From Vulcanisaeta distributa JCM 11217 (lineage in GTDB: Archaea > Thermoproteota > Thermoprotei > Thermoproteales > Thermocladiaceae), in contig NZ_BBBJ01000009.1 in assembly GCF_001316005.1 (NCBI RefSeq), forward strand, positions 1 through 64,000: a stretch of 64,000 nt of DNA, written 5' to 3'. The notes under the pieces were generated by a model. The model was not told the origin of the DNA, searched no databases, and saw only the letters and a list, made by a program, of their open reading frames with translations. The translations under genes and the position numbers were made by a program. Of the stretch, positions 51,087 to 61,581 are shown piece after piece. The number at the start of each line of letters is the position of its first letter. Positions within the stretch are counted from its first letter, which is position 1.

Positions 51087-52109
51087 TTATCTTCGGCATT
51101 TCTCATGAGTTACATTTACTATTATCTTCATGGCTTCCTCAAAGTCCTCACTACCTACAGATCCTAAACCAACCCTAATACCATCATCTCTACCGAAGTA
51201 GTATCCAGGTACTGTTAGGACATTCCTACTCAGTAGTTCGTTTGCGATGGACATTCCCGTAACCTCTCCACACCTGATTCTCATGTATAATATCGGCATG
51301 TGCTCTACGTAACTAATGTCTACGTAATCCCGAATATCGCCAATAATCCTCCTCATGGTATCAACATTCGGCATTATAATGCTCAGATTCCTCTCCCTAA
51401 CCCAGTTCCTATTTCGTATGAGTATTGACGCATACCTCAGGTTTAGGTCGATAACGAGTGGACTAACCAAGTCAATTATCCCATTAACCTCCCTTATCAC
51501 CCTATCATCACCGATTACCCAGCCAACCTTAAGCTCACTCATTGTGTAGAACTTCGACGTGCTGAAGGTGAAGATCACGTTCTCCGTGGGTAAATCCCTG
51601 AGGTTACTTTCCACGAATTCCAGGAATATCGAATCAACAACCGCATAGGCGCCCTTCCTCCTTAACTCATCGCTTAATTCCCAAAGTAATTTCTTGCTAA
51701 GGAAGATGCCAAGTGGGTTATTCGGATTTGAGAAGAAGAGTGCGGAGCCTTTCTCGATGTGGTTAATTAACTCGGATAGTGATTCATTTATGCTTAACTC
51801 AACCTGGCTTAGTCGCAGAAATCTTGGTAACACCCTTATTGGTTCGTACTCAGGCACTACGGTAATTACACGTTCAATAAGCCCTAAATCCCTTAACGCC
51901 GCTAAAGCCGCGAAGTTGCCCTCCTGCGTACCATGCGTGATCGCCAGGTTCTTCCTATCAACACCGTAAACATTCATTAAATCCTCAATGAAATCACCGG
52001 CCTCACCAAGCTTTACCACGTCATCTAGCCGTATTGGCTTAACACCACTACTTGATACATCATACCTAGCCCTATGAGTTCTTAACCACATGAAGTGGCC
52101 AATCTCCAC
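51087..52109 (-). CDS. PLP-dependent aminotransferase, class I/II fold
   Basis: 340 residues in one frame, no long tracts. AITHGTQEGNFAALAAL, ALFFSNPNNPLGIFLSKKLL, AYAVVDSIFLEFVE and FTFSTSKFYTMSELKVGWVI are fold-type I aminotransferase motifs: the Asp in AVVDS binds the PLP nitrogen and Lys in STSKFY forms the Schiff base. The family has many substrates; nothing nearby indicates which. ATG 52109. Divergent from glpK with 79 bases between. Confidence 0.85.
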   Translation of the reverse strand: MEIGHFMWLRTHRARYDVSSSGVKPIRLDDVVKLGEAGDFIEDLMNVYGVDRKNLAITHGTQEGNFAALAALRDLGLIERVITVVPEYEPIRVLPRFLRLSQVELSINESLSELINHIEKGSALFFSNPNNPLGIFLSKKLLWELSDELRRKGAYAVVDSIFLEFVESNLRDLPTENVIFTFSTSKFYTMSELKVGWVIGDDRVIREVNGIIDLVSPLVIDLNLRYASILIRNRNWVRERNLSIIMPNVDTMRRIIGDIRDYVDISYVEHMPILYMRIRCGEVTGMSIANELLSRNVLTVPGYYFGRDDGIRVGLGSVGSEDFEEAMKIIVNVTHEKCRR

Positions 52110-52188
52110 GAGTAGGAGGGCGACACTTCCTTATTAATAAGTACTACGTAGGTAATCCCTAAAATACCATGGCATTAATGATTAAACA

Positions 52189-53768
52189 ATGGCATATGAA
52201 AAGAGGTTTATCCTAGTCATCGATCAGGGAACTACCGGCACGAGGGCGGCGTTGATCTCACGAGATGGCTCAATAATAGGCTATTCATATCATGAGCACA
52301 CGCAGATTTACCCTAAACCAGCATGGGTTGAGCATAACCCACTGGAGATTTGGGAGAAGACGAAGCTCGTGATTAAGGAGGTCCTCGAATTCACGAGGAT
52401 TGACCCCAGGGAAATAGCGGCAATTGGGGGGGTCACCAATCAGCGTGAGACCACGGTTATTTGGGATCCGAGAAATGGCCAGCCTGTTTACAATGCCATT
52501 GTTTGGCAGGATAGGAGACTTCGCCAATGGTTGATTACCTCAAACAAAATTACTTAAGTACTATTCAGGAGAAGACGGGTCTTATTCCTGATGCTTATTT
52601 CTCGGGGACTAAGATTTGGTGGTTACTTGATAATGTACCTGGGCTTAGGGATAAGGCTAGAAGGGGGGGTGAGGTTATCTTTGGTACGATAGATACTTGG
52701 ATAATTTGGAACCTGACCAGGGGCAATAAGGATGTATTAACGCCGGAGAGGGGTGGTGCTCACGTTACAGATTATAGTAATGCGTCTAGAACTATGATCT
52801 TTAATATACATAAGCTTGATTGGGATGATGAATTGCTCGATATTGAGGGCAAAATACCTAGGGATATACTGCCATTACCAAGGCCATCAAGTGATAAGAG
52901 GATATACGGTTATACGGGCCCAGAGGTTTCTCAATTATTAGGCGGTGTAAGCATACCTGTTTGTGGCGATGCTGGCGATCAGCAAGCAGCTCTATTTGGC
53001 CAAGTTGGTTTTGATGTTGGTGAGGTTAAGTCAACATACGGCACTGGCAACTTCATATTAATGAACATCGGTGATTCATCGATAAGATCAAAGGCAAATC
53101 TTCTAACAACTGTTTACTACGCCACAGAGGAGAAGAAGGCTAGGTATGCACTTGAGGGAAGCATATTTATAACGGGTGCTGCTGTGCAATGGTTTAGAGA
53201 TGGTTTGAAAGCTATAGAGGTGTCTGATGAGATTGAGCCACTAGCTGCGTCGGCGCCTGACACTGGTGGTGTATACTTTGTACCGGCATTCGTAGGTTTA
53301 GGAGCACCATACTGGGATCAATACGCTAGAGGTCTCATAATAGGTATAACTCGTGGTACTGAAAGAAAGCATATAGCGAGGGCCATACTTGAATCAATAG
53401 CCTATCTCACACGTGATGTTTTAGAAGCCATGATGGCAGATACCAATATTAGGATTCCCAGGATTAAGGTTGATGGTGGGGCTGCTAAGGATAATTTCCT
53501 AATGCAATTCCAAGCAGATATAACGGGTATTGAGGTTTGGAGGCCTATCGTATTTGAGACAACGTCATTAGGTGCCGGTTACTTAGCTGGGTTAGCGGTT
53601 GGTTTTTGGAGGAGTCTCGATGAAATTAAGCAGAATTGGAAATTGGACAGGGTATTTAAGCCCAAAATGGATCCGGAGACAAGAGAAAGGCTCTATAAGG
53701 GTTGGAAGGCAGCCGTACAAAGGGCCTTAGGTTGGGCTAAGGAAGTACCATGGGCTTATGGGCTGTGA
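52189..53768 (+). CDS. glpK: Glycerol kinase, frame broken once
   Basis: Phosphorylates glycerol to sn-glycerol 3-phosphate. About 525 residues. [18 protein letters not shown] is the phosphate-1 motif, [18 protein letters not shown] the ITNQRE motif with an added Gly from G7 52426-52432, [13 protein letters not shown] the adenosine/Asp loop and [12 protein letters not shown] phosphate-2. One A is missing near 52514; restored, [18 protein letters not shown]. The second G7 (52663) adds a Gly in [15 protein letters not shown]. First gene of a glycerol operon; TATA-like TATGAAAAG is not convincing. Confidence 0.93.
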
Positions 53769-53813
53769 TTTTGGGAATAAGTTTAATTTAATGATTTAAT
53801 AATTAGTTAAAGA

Positions 53814-54542
53814 ATGGTCCTCGTATATGGACATAGGGGTGCCATGGGTTATGCCCCCCCTGAGAATACGTTGCCATCATTTAGGATGGCCATTGACATG
53901 GGTGTTGATGGTGTTGAGCTTGATGTTCACATGACTAGGGATGGTGAGGTTGTGGTTATTCATGATTTCACGGTTGATAGGACGACAAATGGTAGGGGTT
54001 TTATTAAGGACCTGACTCTAGCTGAGATTAAGAAGCTTGATGCCAGTGCCAGGTTTGGTGGTAAGTGGCGTGACGTTAGAGTGCCAACGCTTGAGGAGGT
54101 GTTTAGGGAGTTTGGTAGGAGGGTTAAGTATAAGGTTGAGATTAAGCGTGGTAGTGATTATTATCCCGGCATTGAGAGAAAGGTTGTTGAGTTGATTAGG
54201 AGGTATGGCGTGGATGCCCAGGTAATCTCCTTTGACTTTGATGCCCTGAGTAATGTTAGGGCTATTGATAAGGACATAGAGATTGGCATAATATTTATTG
54301 GCAGGATTACCTGGTTCATTGACATTGCCAGGAAGTTGAATGCGCAATGGCTTCACGCATCTCACGATTTAATCGATGAGAGAGGTATTGAAATGGCTCA
54401 TAGGCTTGGTTTAAGGGTTGGTGCTTGGACTGTGAATGATGAGGAGGAGGCGAGACATCTCGTTGATATGGGTATTGACGATATTACTAGTAATTACCCA
54501 GACAGGATTTTACGGATCGTTAAAACCGGTAAGGTGATTTGA
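53814..54542 (+). CDS. glpQ: Glycerophosphodiester phosphodiesterase
   Basis: 242 residues in one frame. GHRGAMGYAPPENTLPSFRM and GVDGVELDVHMTRDGEVVVI hold the catalytic His and Glu residues and Ca/Mg ligands; VIHDFTVDRTTNG the second His and Asp; VEIKRG and AWTVNDEEEA are the following family strands. It cuts lipid-derived glycerophosphodiesters to glycerol 3-phosphate, fitting between glpK and glpA. C7 at 53854-53860 makes APPENTL one Pro longer than the family. Starts 45 bases after glpK. Confidence 0.92.
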   Translation: MVLVYGHRGAMGYAPPENTLPSFRMAIDMGVDGVELDVHMTRDGEVVVIHDFTVDRTTNGRGFIKDLTLAEIKKLDASARFGGKWRDVRVPTLEEVFREFGRRVKYKVEIKRGSDYYPGIERKVVELIRRYGVDAQVISFDFDALSNVRAIDKDIEIGIIFIGRITWFIDIARKLNAQWLHASHDLIDERGIEMAHRLGLRVGAWTVNDEEEARHLVDMGIDDITSNYPDRILRIVKTGKVI

Positions 54543-54544
54543 TA

Positions 54545-55843
54545 ATGGAGTTTGACGTAGCCGTAATTGGCGGTGGGGTCAATGGAGTATTCACGGCATT
54601 GGACCTAGCCTTAGGGGATTGAAGGTAATACTCCTTGAAAGAGGGGTCATTGGCGGTGGTACATCGGGTAAAATGCATGGTCTACTACATAGCGGTGCTA
54701 GGTACGTGGTTACGGATCCAAAGGCAGCTGTTGAGTGTGCAGAGGAGAATAAGATCATTGCGAGGATAGCCCCCCCTCACGTGGTTGATGATACCGGCGG
54801 TTATTTTGTGGCTATTACTAAGGATGACCTTGAATTCCAGGAGGAATTCATTAGTGGCTTAAGGAGGGCTAACATTGATTATAGAATTGTTGATGTCAAT
54901 GAGGCTATTAGGGAGGAGCCTAACCTGAACCCTGAAGTTAAGGCTGTTATTGAGGTTCCCGATAAGGTCGTGTATGCAAGGGAATTACTAATGAGCGCGG
55001 CTATTTCGGCGTACATCGAGGGTACATTAATAATTCAGGGTGCGGAGGTCGTGGGCTTCGATCTCAATGGTAATGAGATAACAAATGCGAGGATTAAGGA
55101 TAATATTAAGGGTGATGTTAAGCGTGTTAATGCGAGGGTCTTCGTTAATGCGGCTGGTCCCTGGGCTGGGCGTGTTGCTGGTATGGCTGGTATAAGCGTT
55201 GATGTCATGCCTACGATGGGCGTTATGGTGGTTTATAGGCGTAGATTGACGAGGAGGGTTATCAATAGGATGAGACCACCATCAGATGGTGATATACTCG
55301 TGCCCTATGGCTCGGTATCGATCATGGGGGACCACAGCGGTCATCATTGAGGACCCGGATAATATAACGATAACTAAGGACGACATTGAGTTTCTAACGT
55401 CAGAGGGCTCTCAAATGGTCCCTGCACTGGCTAGGGAATCCATTGTTAGGGCTTACGCATCGGTTAGGCCGTTAATAAGCATGCCAGGGGGGGCCACGGG
55501 TAGAGAGGCGACTAGGGACTTCATGGTAGTAAGTCATGAGAGGCCAAGGAACTTGGTGTCGGTCATTGGTGGTAAGTTCACGACAGGAAGATTAGTCGGT
55601 GAGAGATTGGCTGATGAGGTTTCAAAGATGCTGGGTGTAAATAGGGTATCGAGGACTAAGGATTACACGTTATTTGGGGGGGCCGATCTCAATATTAACA
55701 TTAAGGATTTGGACCAGGATATAGTCTCGATTATTAAGTCGTTTAAGGGAAGTATTGATGAGGAGAGGGGTTTAATCGCATCGCTATCGTTAATACTCCA
55801 AGGTATCACCCGTAGGAGTAGGTCATTAATTGGGTGGTCTTAG
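54545..55843 (+). CDS. glpA: FAD-dependent glycerol-3-phosphate dehydrogenase (GlpA type), frame broken twice
   Basis: Oxidises glycerol 3-phosphate to dihydroxyacetone phosphate. About 432 residues. MEFDVAVIGGGVNGVFTALD is the FAD-binding motif, RGVIGGGTSGKMHGLLHSGA the glycine loop and FVNAAGPWAGRVAGM the flavin region. Breaks: an A lost near 54613 (LALRGLKVILLE) and G5 at 55326-55330 (SIMGTTAVIIEDPDN); the C-terminus carries G7 tracts at 55487 and 55676. It starts directly after glpQ and is the third gene of the operon. No GlpB/GlpC partner is present. The stop overlaps the next GTG by one base. Confidence 0.9.
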
Positions 55844-56318
55844 TGGCAAGTGAATTGCATTATAGTGCTCATTTACAATAAGTAAGTCGCCTAATGAGGT
55901 CCTTAGCTTCATAACTGATTTACCTAGGGCTATAACCTGCATATCAAACATCATTAATTACGAGGTGCTTAGTAAGGATAGGGTTAGGGCCAGGTTTAGG
56001 GTTGATTTGGGTAATGAAGTCCCCCCCATTGCTGAGTTAAGGAGAATAACCACAGATGCAATTATTGAATTAATTAATCAATCGGGGGGGAATGAGGTTG
56101 GGTACAGGGTTGATGGCAGGGCCGCGGGTAGCGCAATAAGCGTCTCGTTGACTATAAAGGTTAATGATTTGGGTAATGGTTCTCAGGTTTACTGGGACGC
56201 CACGGCAAGTCTAGGTAGGCTACTTCAGATGATGAGTAGGTTTGTTAACATAGACTCACTGGTTAAGAGGATTTCCGAGGATACTATTCACGGATTTATA
56301 GAATGCCTATTAAAGTAA
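55843..56318 (+). CDS. CoxG-family SRPBCC protein, frame broken once
   Basis: About 158 residues. GTG 55843 (overlapping the glpA stop) gives MASELHYSAHFTISKSPNEV once one T is restored near 55871, then LSFITDLPRAITCISNIINY, DGRAAGSAISVSLTI and VYWDATASLGRLLQMM, the CoxG/START-like fold. In CO dehydrogenase operons CoxG serves membrane attachment; in archaea the family is also found outside them and its function is unclear. C7 at 56021 and G7 at 56084 add residues. Coupled to glpA by overlap. Confidence 0.75.
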
Positions 56319-56368
56319 GTAGTTTATGTATCTCGTAAACTTAAAAGTAGATAATAGGAACTTAACTC

Positions 56369-57208
56369 ATGACTCAGAGGGTTGAGGATAGGATTTCATT
56401 GAGTACGGGCGTTAATGCGTATTACAGGTGTTGGTTGGCTGATAAGCCGTTGGGTCTTGTAATTGGGGGGGTTCATGGCTTCGCAGAACACAGCGGTAGG
56501 TATGGTGATTTCGGTAATTACCTATCGAGTAACGGATACTCTCTATGCATGCAGGACCTGAGGGGGGGTCATGGATTGACGGCGAGCCCTAGGGATCTTG
56601 GTTACGTGGATAGCTTCGATCTATTCCTAAATGACCTTGAGGAATTCATAGAACTAATGCTTAAGAGGACGGGCTTCAACTCGGCATTTCTATTTGGCCA
56701 CTCAATGGGTGGCTTAATAGTGCTTCATTACCTGGGAAGGATTGGTAAGGGAATCCACGCCGCAGTGACGAGCGGCGCAGCTGCGATAGTCAATGTTAGC
56801 GCAGGTTCCTGGTTCATGCTATCACTACTTAATACATTATCACCAAGGTATAGATTAAACTTACCGATAAATCCTGAGCTCCTTACTCACGATAAGAAGG
56901 TAGTGGAGGAGTACGTAAATGACCCACTCGTCTTTAAGAAGCCAACGGTCAGGATACTATACGAGCTCGTTAAGGCATCGAGGAGTGTTTGGAAGTATGT
57001 TGATAACATATCGGTACCCATAATGATGATGCATGGTGGCGAGGATAAGGTGGTACCACTAAGGGCCACCCAGGAGGTATTCAGTAAATTAAGGATTAAT
57101 GATAAGGTGATGAGGATCTACGATGGTATGTACCACGAAATACTAAATGAATTGAACAGGGAGGTTGTTTACAAGGATGTGCTAAACTGGTTGAAAGCCC
57201 ATACTTAA
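56369..57208 (+). CDS. Alpha/beta hydrolase, monoacylglycerol-lipase type
   Basis: 279 residues in one frame. VIGGVHGFAEHSGRYGDFGN is the oxyanion-hole HG motif, MQDLRGGHGLTASPRDLGYV the DxRGHG motif with an added Gly (G7 56562), FLFGHSMGGLIVLHY the nucleophile elbow with Ser111, MHGGEDKVVPL the Asp and MYHEIL the catalytic His. The fold releases fatty or isoprenoid acids from glycerol esters, consistent with the glycerol operon 50 bases upstream. G7 at 56465 also adds a Gly. It ends overlapping the convergent gene by 27 bases. Confidence 0.87.
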   Translation: MTQRVEDRISLSTGVNAYYRCWLADKPLGLVIGGVHGFAEHSGRYGDFGNYLSSNGYSLCMQDLRGGHGLTASPRDLGYVDSFDLFLNDLEEFIELMLKRTGFNSAFLFGHSMGGLIVLHYLGRIGKGIHAAVTSGAAAIVNVSAGSWFMLSLLNTLSPRYRLNLPINPELLTHDKKVVEEYVNDPLVFKKPTVRILYELVKASRSVWKYVDNISVPIMMMHGGEDKVVPLRATQEVFSKLRINDKVMRIYDGMYHEILNELNREVVYKDVLNWLKAHT

Positions 57209-58177
57209 CTCACCGCAGCTTTTATACGCGTCTAATACGGCCTTTAAATCACGTAGTGCAATCTCAGGTGGCATTGGGACATCGGTATTATTAAGCACTG
57301 ATTGAATGAAGAGCTCAATTTCCCTCTCAACAGTATTAACCTTCTCAATAACTACCTCATCCTGCTTACCGTCAATGCTCATTAATAAATCACCGTACGG
57401 CTTACCAGGAACTCGACTACCTGGGTCCTCCGTTATGAAGCCGTGCTCGCCGTAAATCTCAAAGGCCGGTGCCCTATCACCACCTGGTGACGACCAGGAA
57501 TAAAGCAGGACACCCACAGCGCCACTCCTGAACCTAAATATTGATGCACTAATATCCTCACCCTCAAGTCCAGCAAAGCCGTGCGCACATACCGATTTAA
57601 CCTCCGTATAATCACCACCAAGGTTTAACAAAGTATCAACATAGTGAATACCACCATCGATAAGCGCACCACCACCCATTAACTCCCTAATCCTCCTCCA
57701 ACCACCTGGCGAGTTATACTGAAGCTTCCTAACTATTATCATTGAGACCCTGCCCAATTGCCTCATTAGCTCCCTGGCCTTCCATACCGATGGATCAAAG
57801 TAGTGATTCTCAAGTACCATGAACTTCTTACCATTTGACTTGGCAACGTTTATTACGTTCATGGCCTCCTCCACAGTCCTTGCTATTGGCTTCTCAAGCA
57901 TCACGTGTTTACCAGCCTCGAGAGCCGCTATGCTCATGGGCATGTGAGCATCGTGGCTAACCACAAGGTCTACTATATCCACGTCAGACCTAAGTACATC
58001 ACTATACCTCGTGAAGTAGCCATTAGCGCTATACTTTCTATAACAGTCCCTTGCGTACTCCTCAGTCCTACTAAACACGTAAACTTCCAGCCCATACTTA
58101 TCACGAAGTTTTGATAGCGCATTTAAGTGAACCTGACCAAATCCTCTACACCCAACAACCGCAATTTTAAGTGGCAT
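57182..58177 (-). CDS. Gfo/Idh/MocA-family oxidoreductase
   Basis: 331 residues in one frame, no long tracts. KIAVVGCRGFGQVHLNAL is the Rossmann motif; AALEAGKHVMLEKPIART has the EKP motif, and GGALIDGGIHYVDTLLNLGG the C-terminal domain with HxD-type residues. Members oxidise sugars or inositol derivatives with NAD(P)H. No substrate can be inferred from the neighbours. ATG 58177, stop overlapping the convergent lipase gene. Confidence 0.85.
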   Translation of the reverse strand: MPLKIAVVGCRGFGQVHLNALSKLRDKYGLEVYVFSRTEEYARDCYRKYSANGYFTRYSDVLRSDVDIVDLVVSHDAHMPMSIAALEAGKHVMLEKPIARTVEEAMNVINVAKSNGKKFMVLENHYFDPSVWKARELMRQLGRVSMIIVRKLQYNSPGGWRRIRELMGGGALIDGGIHYVDTLLNLGGDYTEVKSVCAHGFAGLEGEDISASIFRFRSGAVGVLLYSWSSPGGDRAPAFEIYGEHGFITEDPGSRVPGKPYGDLLMSIDGKQDEVVIEKVNTVEREIELFIQSVLNNTDVPMPPEIALRDLKAVLDAYKSCGELSMGFQPV

Positions 58178-58199
58178 TCGCTACAACGTTAATGCCATC

Positions 58200-58841
58200 T
58201 TATTTAAGGGATTTCTTGGCAAACACTTTCCTCGGATCAACCCTGTGAAATACCCTGCCAGCCCCCCCATGGAGTGGTATGTTTGTCTTGCTGAAGTCTA
58301 TGCTCCACTCATCGGCAATCCCAGGTTTCACCTTAACCTTTAACACCTCAAAGACAAAGAGCGTACTTTCACCAACATCTAGCCTATTCATAACCCTCAC
58401 CTCATACACGGCAATTGCATCCCTCCAGGTCGGTGCCTTAACAATATCACTCGGTATTAGCTGTACCTTAAATTCCCTTATCTTATCCACGTCCCTACCT
58501 GAGACGGAACCAAGTTGATAAATTAAGTCGACATGCTCAATGCTCGGCACATTAATCGTGGCCTCAGGGTGGTAATTAAGGCATTGATACGTGAATGTCT
58601 CCCTATAAACAGCCACACCAATCGTTGGTGGCTCCTCTGATATTGGTAAATTCCAGCTGGCGGGCATTATATTCACCCTATCACCTGGACATAACGTAAC
58701 CAGTAGGATTGTTGGTCTTGGATGTAGAAGCCTGTAGAATACGCCATTGTATTCTATGAATGACACGCATAGAGAGTCCACGGTACTTAAAAACCTAGTT
58801 CCTCGTTCTCTAGCAATATTACTTACATATTTTCTATACAT
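58200..58841 (-). CDS. Flavin reductase-like FMN-binding split-barrel protein
   Basis: 213 residues from ATG 58841. LLHPRPTILLVTLCPGDRVN then IMPASWNLPISEEPPTIGVA is the FMN-binding barrel of the flavin-reductase-like family, and CLNYHPEATINVPSIEHVD a following segment. Such proteins bind FMN and reduce it with NAD(P)H or act as oxygen-sensing or electron proteins; the specific role here is unknown. C7 at 58262-58268 makes LHGGAGRV one Gly longer. It is 22 bases after the start of the oxidoreductase and may be transcribed with it. Confidence 0.8.
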   Translation of the reverse strand: MYRKYVSNIARERGTRFLSTVDSLCVSFIEYNGVFYRLLHPRPTILLVTLCPGDRVNIMPASWNLPISEEPPTIGVAVYRETFTYQCLNYHPEATINVPSIEHVDLIYQLGSVSGRDVDKIREFKVQLIPSDIVKAPTWRDAIAVYEVRVMNRLDVGESTLFVFEVLKVKVKPGIADEWSIDFSKTNIPLHGGAGRVFHRVDPRKVFAKKSLK

Positions 58842-58896
58842 TATCAATTATTGTAAGTATATGATAATTTTATTTCGTAGAGCCAAGTGATAGTTG

Positions 58897-59529
58897 ATGT
58901 ATGATTACGTAATTAACTGCGGAAGAATCAATGAGGACTCACTGGTCGGCTCATCGATTAAGGAGGTCATTAATTGGGCAGTGAGTAAGGTCATGGGTAA
59001 TGAGAGGGCATTGGTCATAATGGGTGAGTCAGGTAGTGGTAAAACCACGGCATTGCTAGCAATAATGAATAGGTTGAGGAGGTTGAGAATACCTGTGGCC
59101 TACGTAAATACGTATAATGAGCTTGGACTTAGGTCTGTAAAATTCGTTGATTGCCATAATGACCCAGGTGCAAGAGTCCTTCTAATTGACGACATCGACG
59201 CCGTATTCACAGTGCCTAGAATGGCTCAGGGCTTTATTAATAAGGTTCTTGAATTTAATGGTACGGTAATTACCACATTAACGATACCACTACTTGTGGG
59301 TAATGACCTGGAGATACTCGAACCATTAATAAAGTTCCTGCACTCTGCGCAGAGGGTGTTTATTGAGTATCGTGATGAGGACTTAAGGGTCTTTGCCCAG
59401 AGAATTGGTATTAACTATGTGAGACCTGCTATGAAAACGCCGGGCATGGTGCTAAGGAACTTCAGGAAAATGGGTAATAGCGAATCGACAATTAATAACG
59501 TGCTTAATGATAACGACGTAGTACTATAG
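58897..59529 (+). CDS. Small AAA/P-loop ATPase
   Basis: About 210 residues. VIMGESGSGKTTALLAIMNR is the Walker A region and RVLLIDDIDAVFTVP Walker B with a double Asp. It resembles the DnaA/Cdc6-like or phage helper-ATPase type but lacks the winged-helix end. Function unknown. ATG 58897; the TTG three bases before is also open. It faces the hypothetical gene with overlapping ends (59524-59529). Confidence 0.7.
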   Translation: MYDYVINCGRINEDSLVGSSIKEVINWAVSKVMGNERALVIMGESGSGKTTALLAIMNRLRRLRIPVAYVNTYNELGLRSVKFVDCHNDPGARVLLIDDIDAVFTVPRMAQGFINKVLEFNGTVITTLTIPLLVGNDLEILEPLIKFLHSAQRVFIEYRDEDLRVFAQRIGINYVRPAMKTPGMVLRNFRKMGNSESTINNVLNDNDVVL

Positions 59530-60467
59530 GATTCCGCGGAACTCATCCCTAGTTCTCTCAATGAGTAATTCCGAGCAATCAAGTATGTTTGTGCTACCCA
59601 GGTCTATTAGGTTTATGCCAATACCATTTATCTTGAAGATCTCAGGGTCAATCCAAGTTATTTTAAGGAGGTTAGGATTAATACTGCCTTGGATTGTTGA
59701 TGCTGTGAGTGCGTGCTCGCCATTTATCGAATACTCAATAATACTATCCCTCTCATCAAACTTAACGTCAAAATACTCACTGAGGGTGTTAAGATCCTCC
59801 CTCAATACATAGGCTTTGATGTATGTATCACTCAACTTATTATTGCTTATCAAATACTCAGCAGCGTCAGCGTTTGTTGGGACCCTATTCAAGCCCTTAG
59901 TTAGTAGATATATGTACGTGTCAGCGAGAGTGTCTAACCCAAATGTGTCGGGTTTAATACAAAGTATATTGGCAGCGCTATCAGGCTCTCCACCACTATG
60001 TTCGTTGGGTTTTCAAACACTTTCTCGAGGGGGGGCATTAACGATTCGCTATCAATACTCCTTACCCTAACATCAATACCGTACTTTCTCATTAATGATT
60101 TATCGAGATAAGCCACCCTCTCACCCTCACGTATTGACTTATCCTTACACGTCACTGAGAGTACGCCTTCATTTGTGCTTATTGATATGCAATCATTGAA
60201 TTCTGCGTATTTAATATTATCAATTGACCAATTATTTATCTTCGCTAAGTCAGCGAGTAGGGCTACGGAATCCTCCGCAACTATGTAATCAATGTTCTTA
60301 CCATCAACCCTATAATCATAGGCATTGTATGGGTATAGGTTGATTATGTCCTCGGTGCTCAGCGACATTATTGAGCCCTCCTTAATCGCCTTAACTATGA
60401 AGGCTTCCTTAACCATGTCCCCCCCAATTATCCTCTTGATCCTTACTAGGATCTCAAGCGCATTCAT
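59524..60467 (-). CDS. Hypothetical protein, frame broken once
   Basis: About 315 residues after adding one A near 59949 (YFVLKPDTFGLDTLADTYIY). The N-terminal half (MNALEILVRIKRIIGGDMVK and later YRVDGKNIDYIVAEDSVALL) alternates strands and helices; the C-terminal half (AYVLREDLNTLSEYFDVKFD, TWIDPEIFKINGIGINLIDL) is similar, so two related domains are possible. No family recognised; a nucleotidyltransferase-like fold was considered but no GS motif is seen. G7 60029 and C7 60419 add residues. Convergent overlap of six bases with the ATPase. Confidence 0.55.
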
Positions 60468-60590
60468 TTAATTAATGATTGAAATTAAAATTTAAAAACT
60501 TATCAACTGATTTTAGCCATCACTACGTCAATGCCCAAATCCCTGAACCCAAGTATAACTTATTTAAGTTAATAAATTAATTATGCATAC

Positions 60591-61414
60591 GTGGACATCA
60601 CAACGATTAAGGAATTCCTCAGGGAGAACATCGACAAGCTATACAGCGAGTTTAGCGCCTATGAGCCACTCCTTAGGATTACGGCTAATAAAGCCGTAAT
60701 AATTGGGGACTTGCATGGAGATGTTGATACATTATTACGAATAATGAATAAGTTCCCGCCGGATAATTGGACGTACATAATGCTTGGGGATTACGTGGAT
60801 AGGGGTGAGCATCAAATAGAGACGTTGTACCTCACATTAAGGCTATTTCTCGAGCATAAGGCCGTGGTACTAAGGGTAATCATGAATCACCATTAACTAA
60901 TTACGAATATGGATTCTACATGGAATTGCTGAGGAAATTTGGGCCTTACGATGGTGACTCCATCTATGATAGGTTAAAGGACGTATTTTCTCAAATGCCC
61001 ATATCAGCAACCCTGAATGATAAGTACTTCCTAGTCCACGGCGGTTTACCCATAAATAATATTAGCATTGATAATATAGCCAAACTCCCAAAGCCCGATG
61101 AGATACCTAACAATGAAACAACGTTTCAATTACTATGGAATGACCCATCAGACGATATTAAGTATTACGAGCCAAACATCCTTAGAGGGCCGGGCACTTA
61201 CGTTTTTGGACCTGCATTAACGGAGAATTTCCTCAGCAATAGTGGGTTGAAGATGATTATTCGAGGGCATGAATATACGCCACAGGGTTATAAGTGGAAC
61301 CATGGAGGTAAGGTGCTCACGGTATTTTCATCTAAAGCTGGTCCATATAGTGGTACGAAACCTCACGTGGCGGTTCTTGATAATGATTCATTAAATATTG
61401 TTGATGTTTCATAG
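60591..61414 (+). CDS. PPP-family serine/threonine protein phosphatase, frame broken once
   Basis: About 275 residues. IIGDLHGDVDTLLRIM (GDLHGD), MLGDYVDRGEHQIE (GDYVDRG) and, after restoring one G near 60883, VLRGNHESPLTNYEYG (GNHE) are the metal-binding motifs of the PPP superfamily; later HGGLPI and RGHEYTPQG give the remaining His residues. It removes phosphate from serine/threonine (and perhaps other) phosphoproteins. GTG 60591 start. The three motifs in order leave little doubt. Confidence 0.9.
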
Positions 61415-61550
61415 TTATGCCGTGCATTGGTTAATGATTAATTGCTCAGTCTGGGGGGGCTTGGCTCAGTCATTGGTCCTAATCAGAGGTGGTCATCACA
61501 CGCATTAATTGGTTAATAAGGCTGTTTAAATATTAATTGTCTTAGAATGA

Positions 61551-61559
61551 TTTATAAAG
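61551..61559 (+). promoter_or_regulatory. TATA box of the TRAM gene
   Basis: TTTATAAAG about 25 bases before ATG 61579, followed by a G7 tract (61559-61565). Spacing fits a leaderless transcript. The gap 61415-61550 before it holds a further G7 at 61453-61459 and no other feature that I can support. Confidence 0.55.
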
Positions 61560-61581
61560 GGGGGGTCTTTCTTCATTAATG

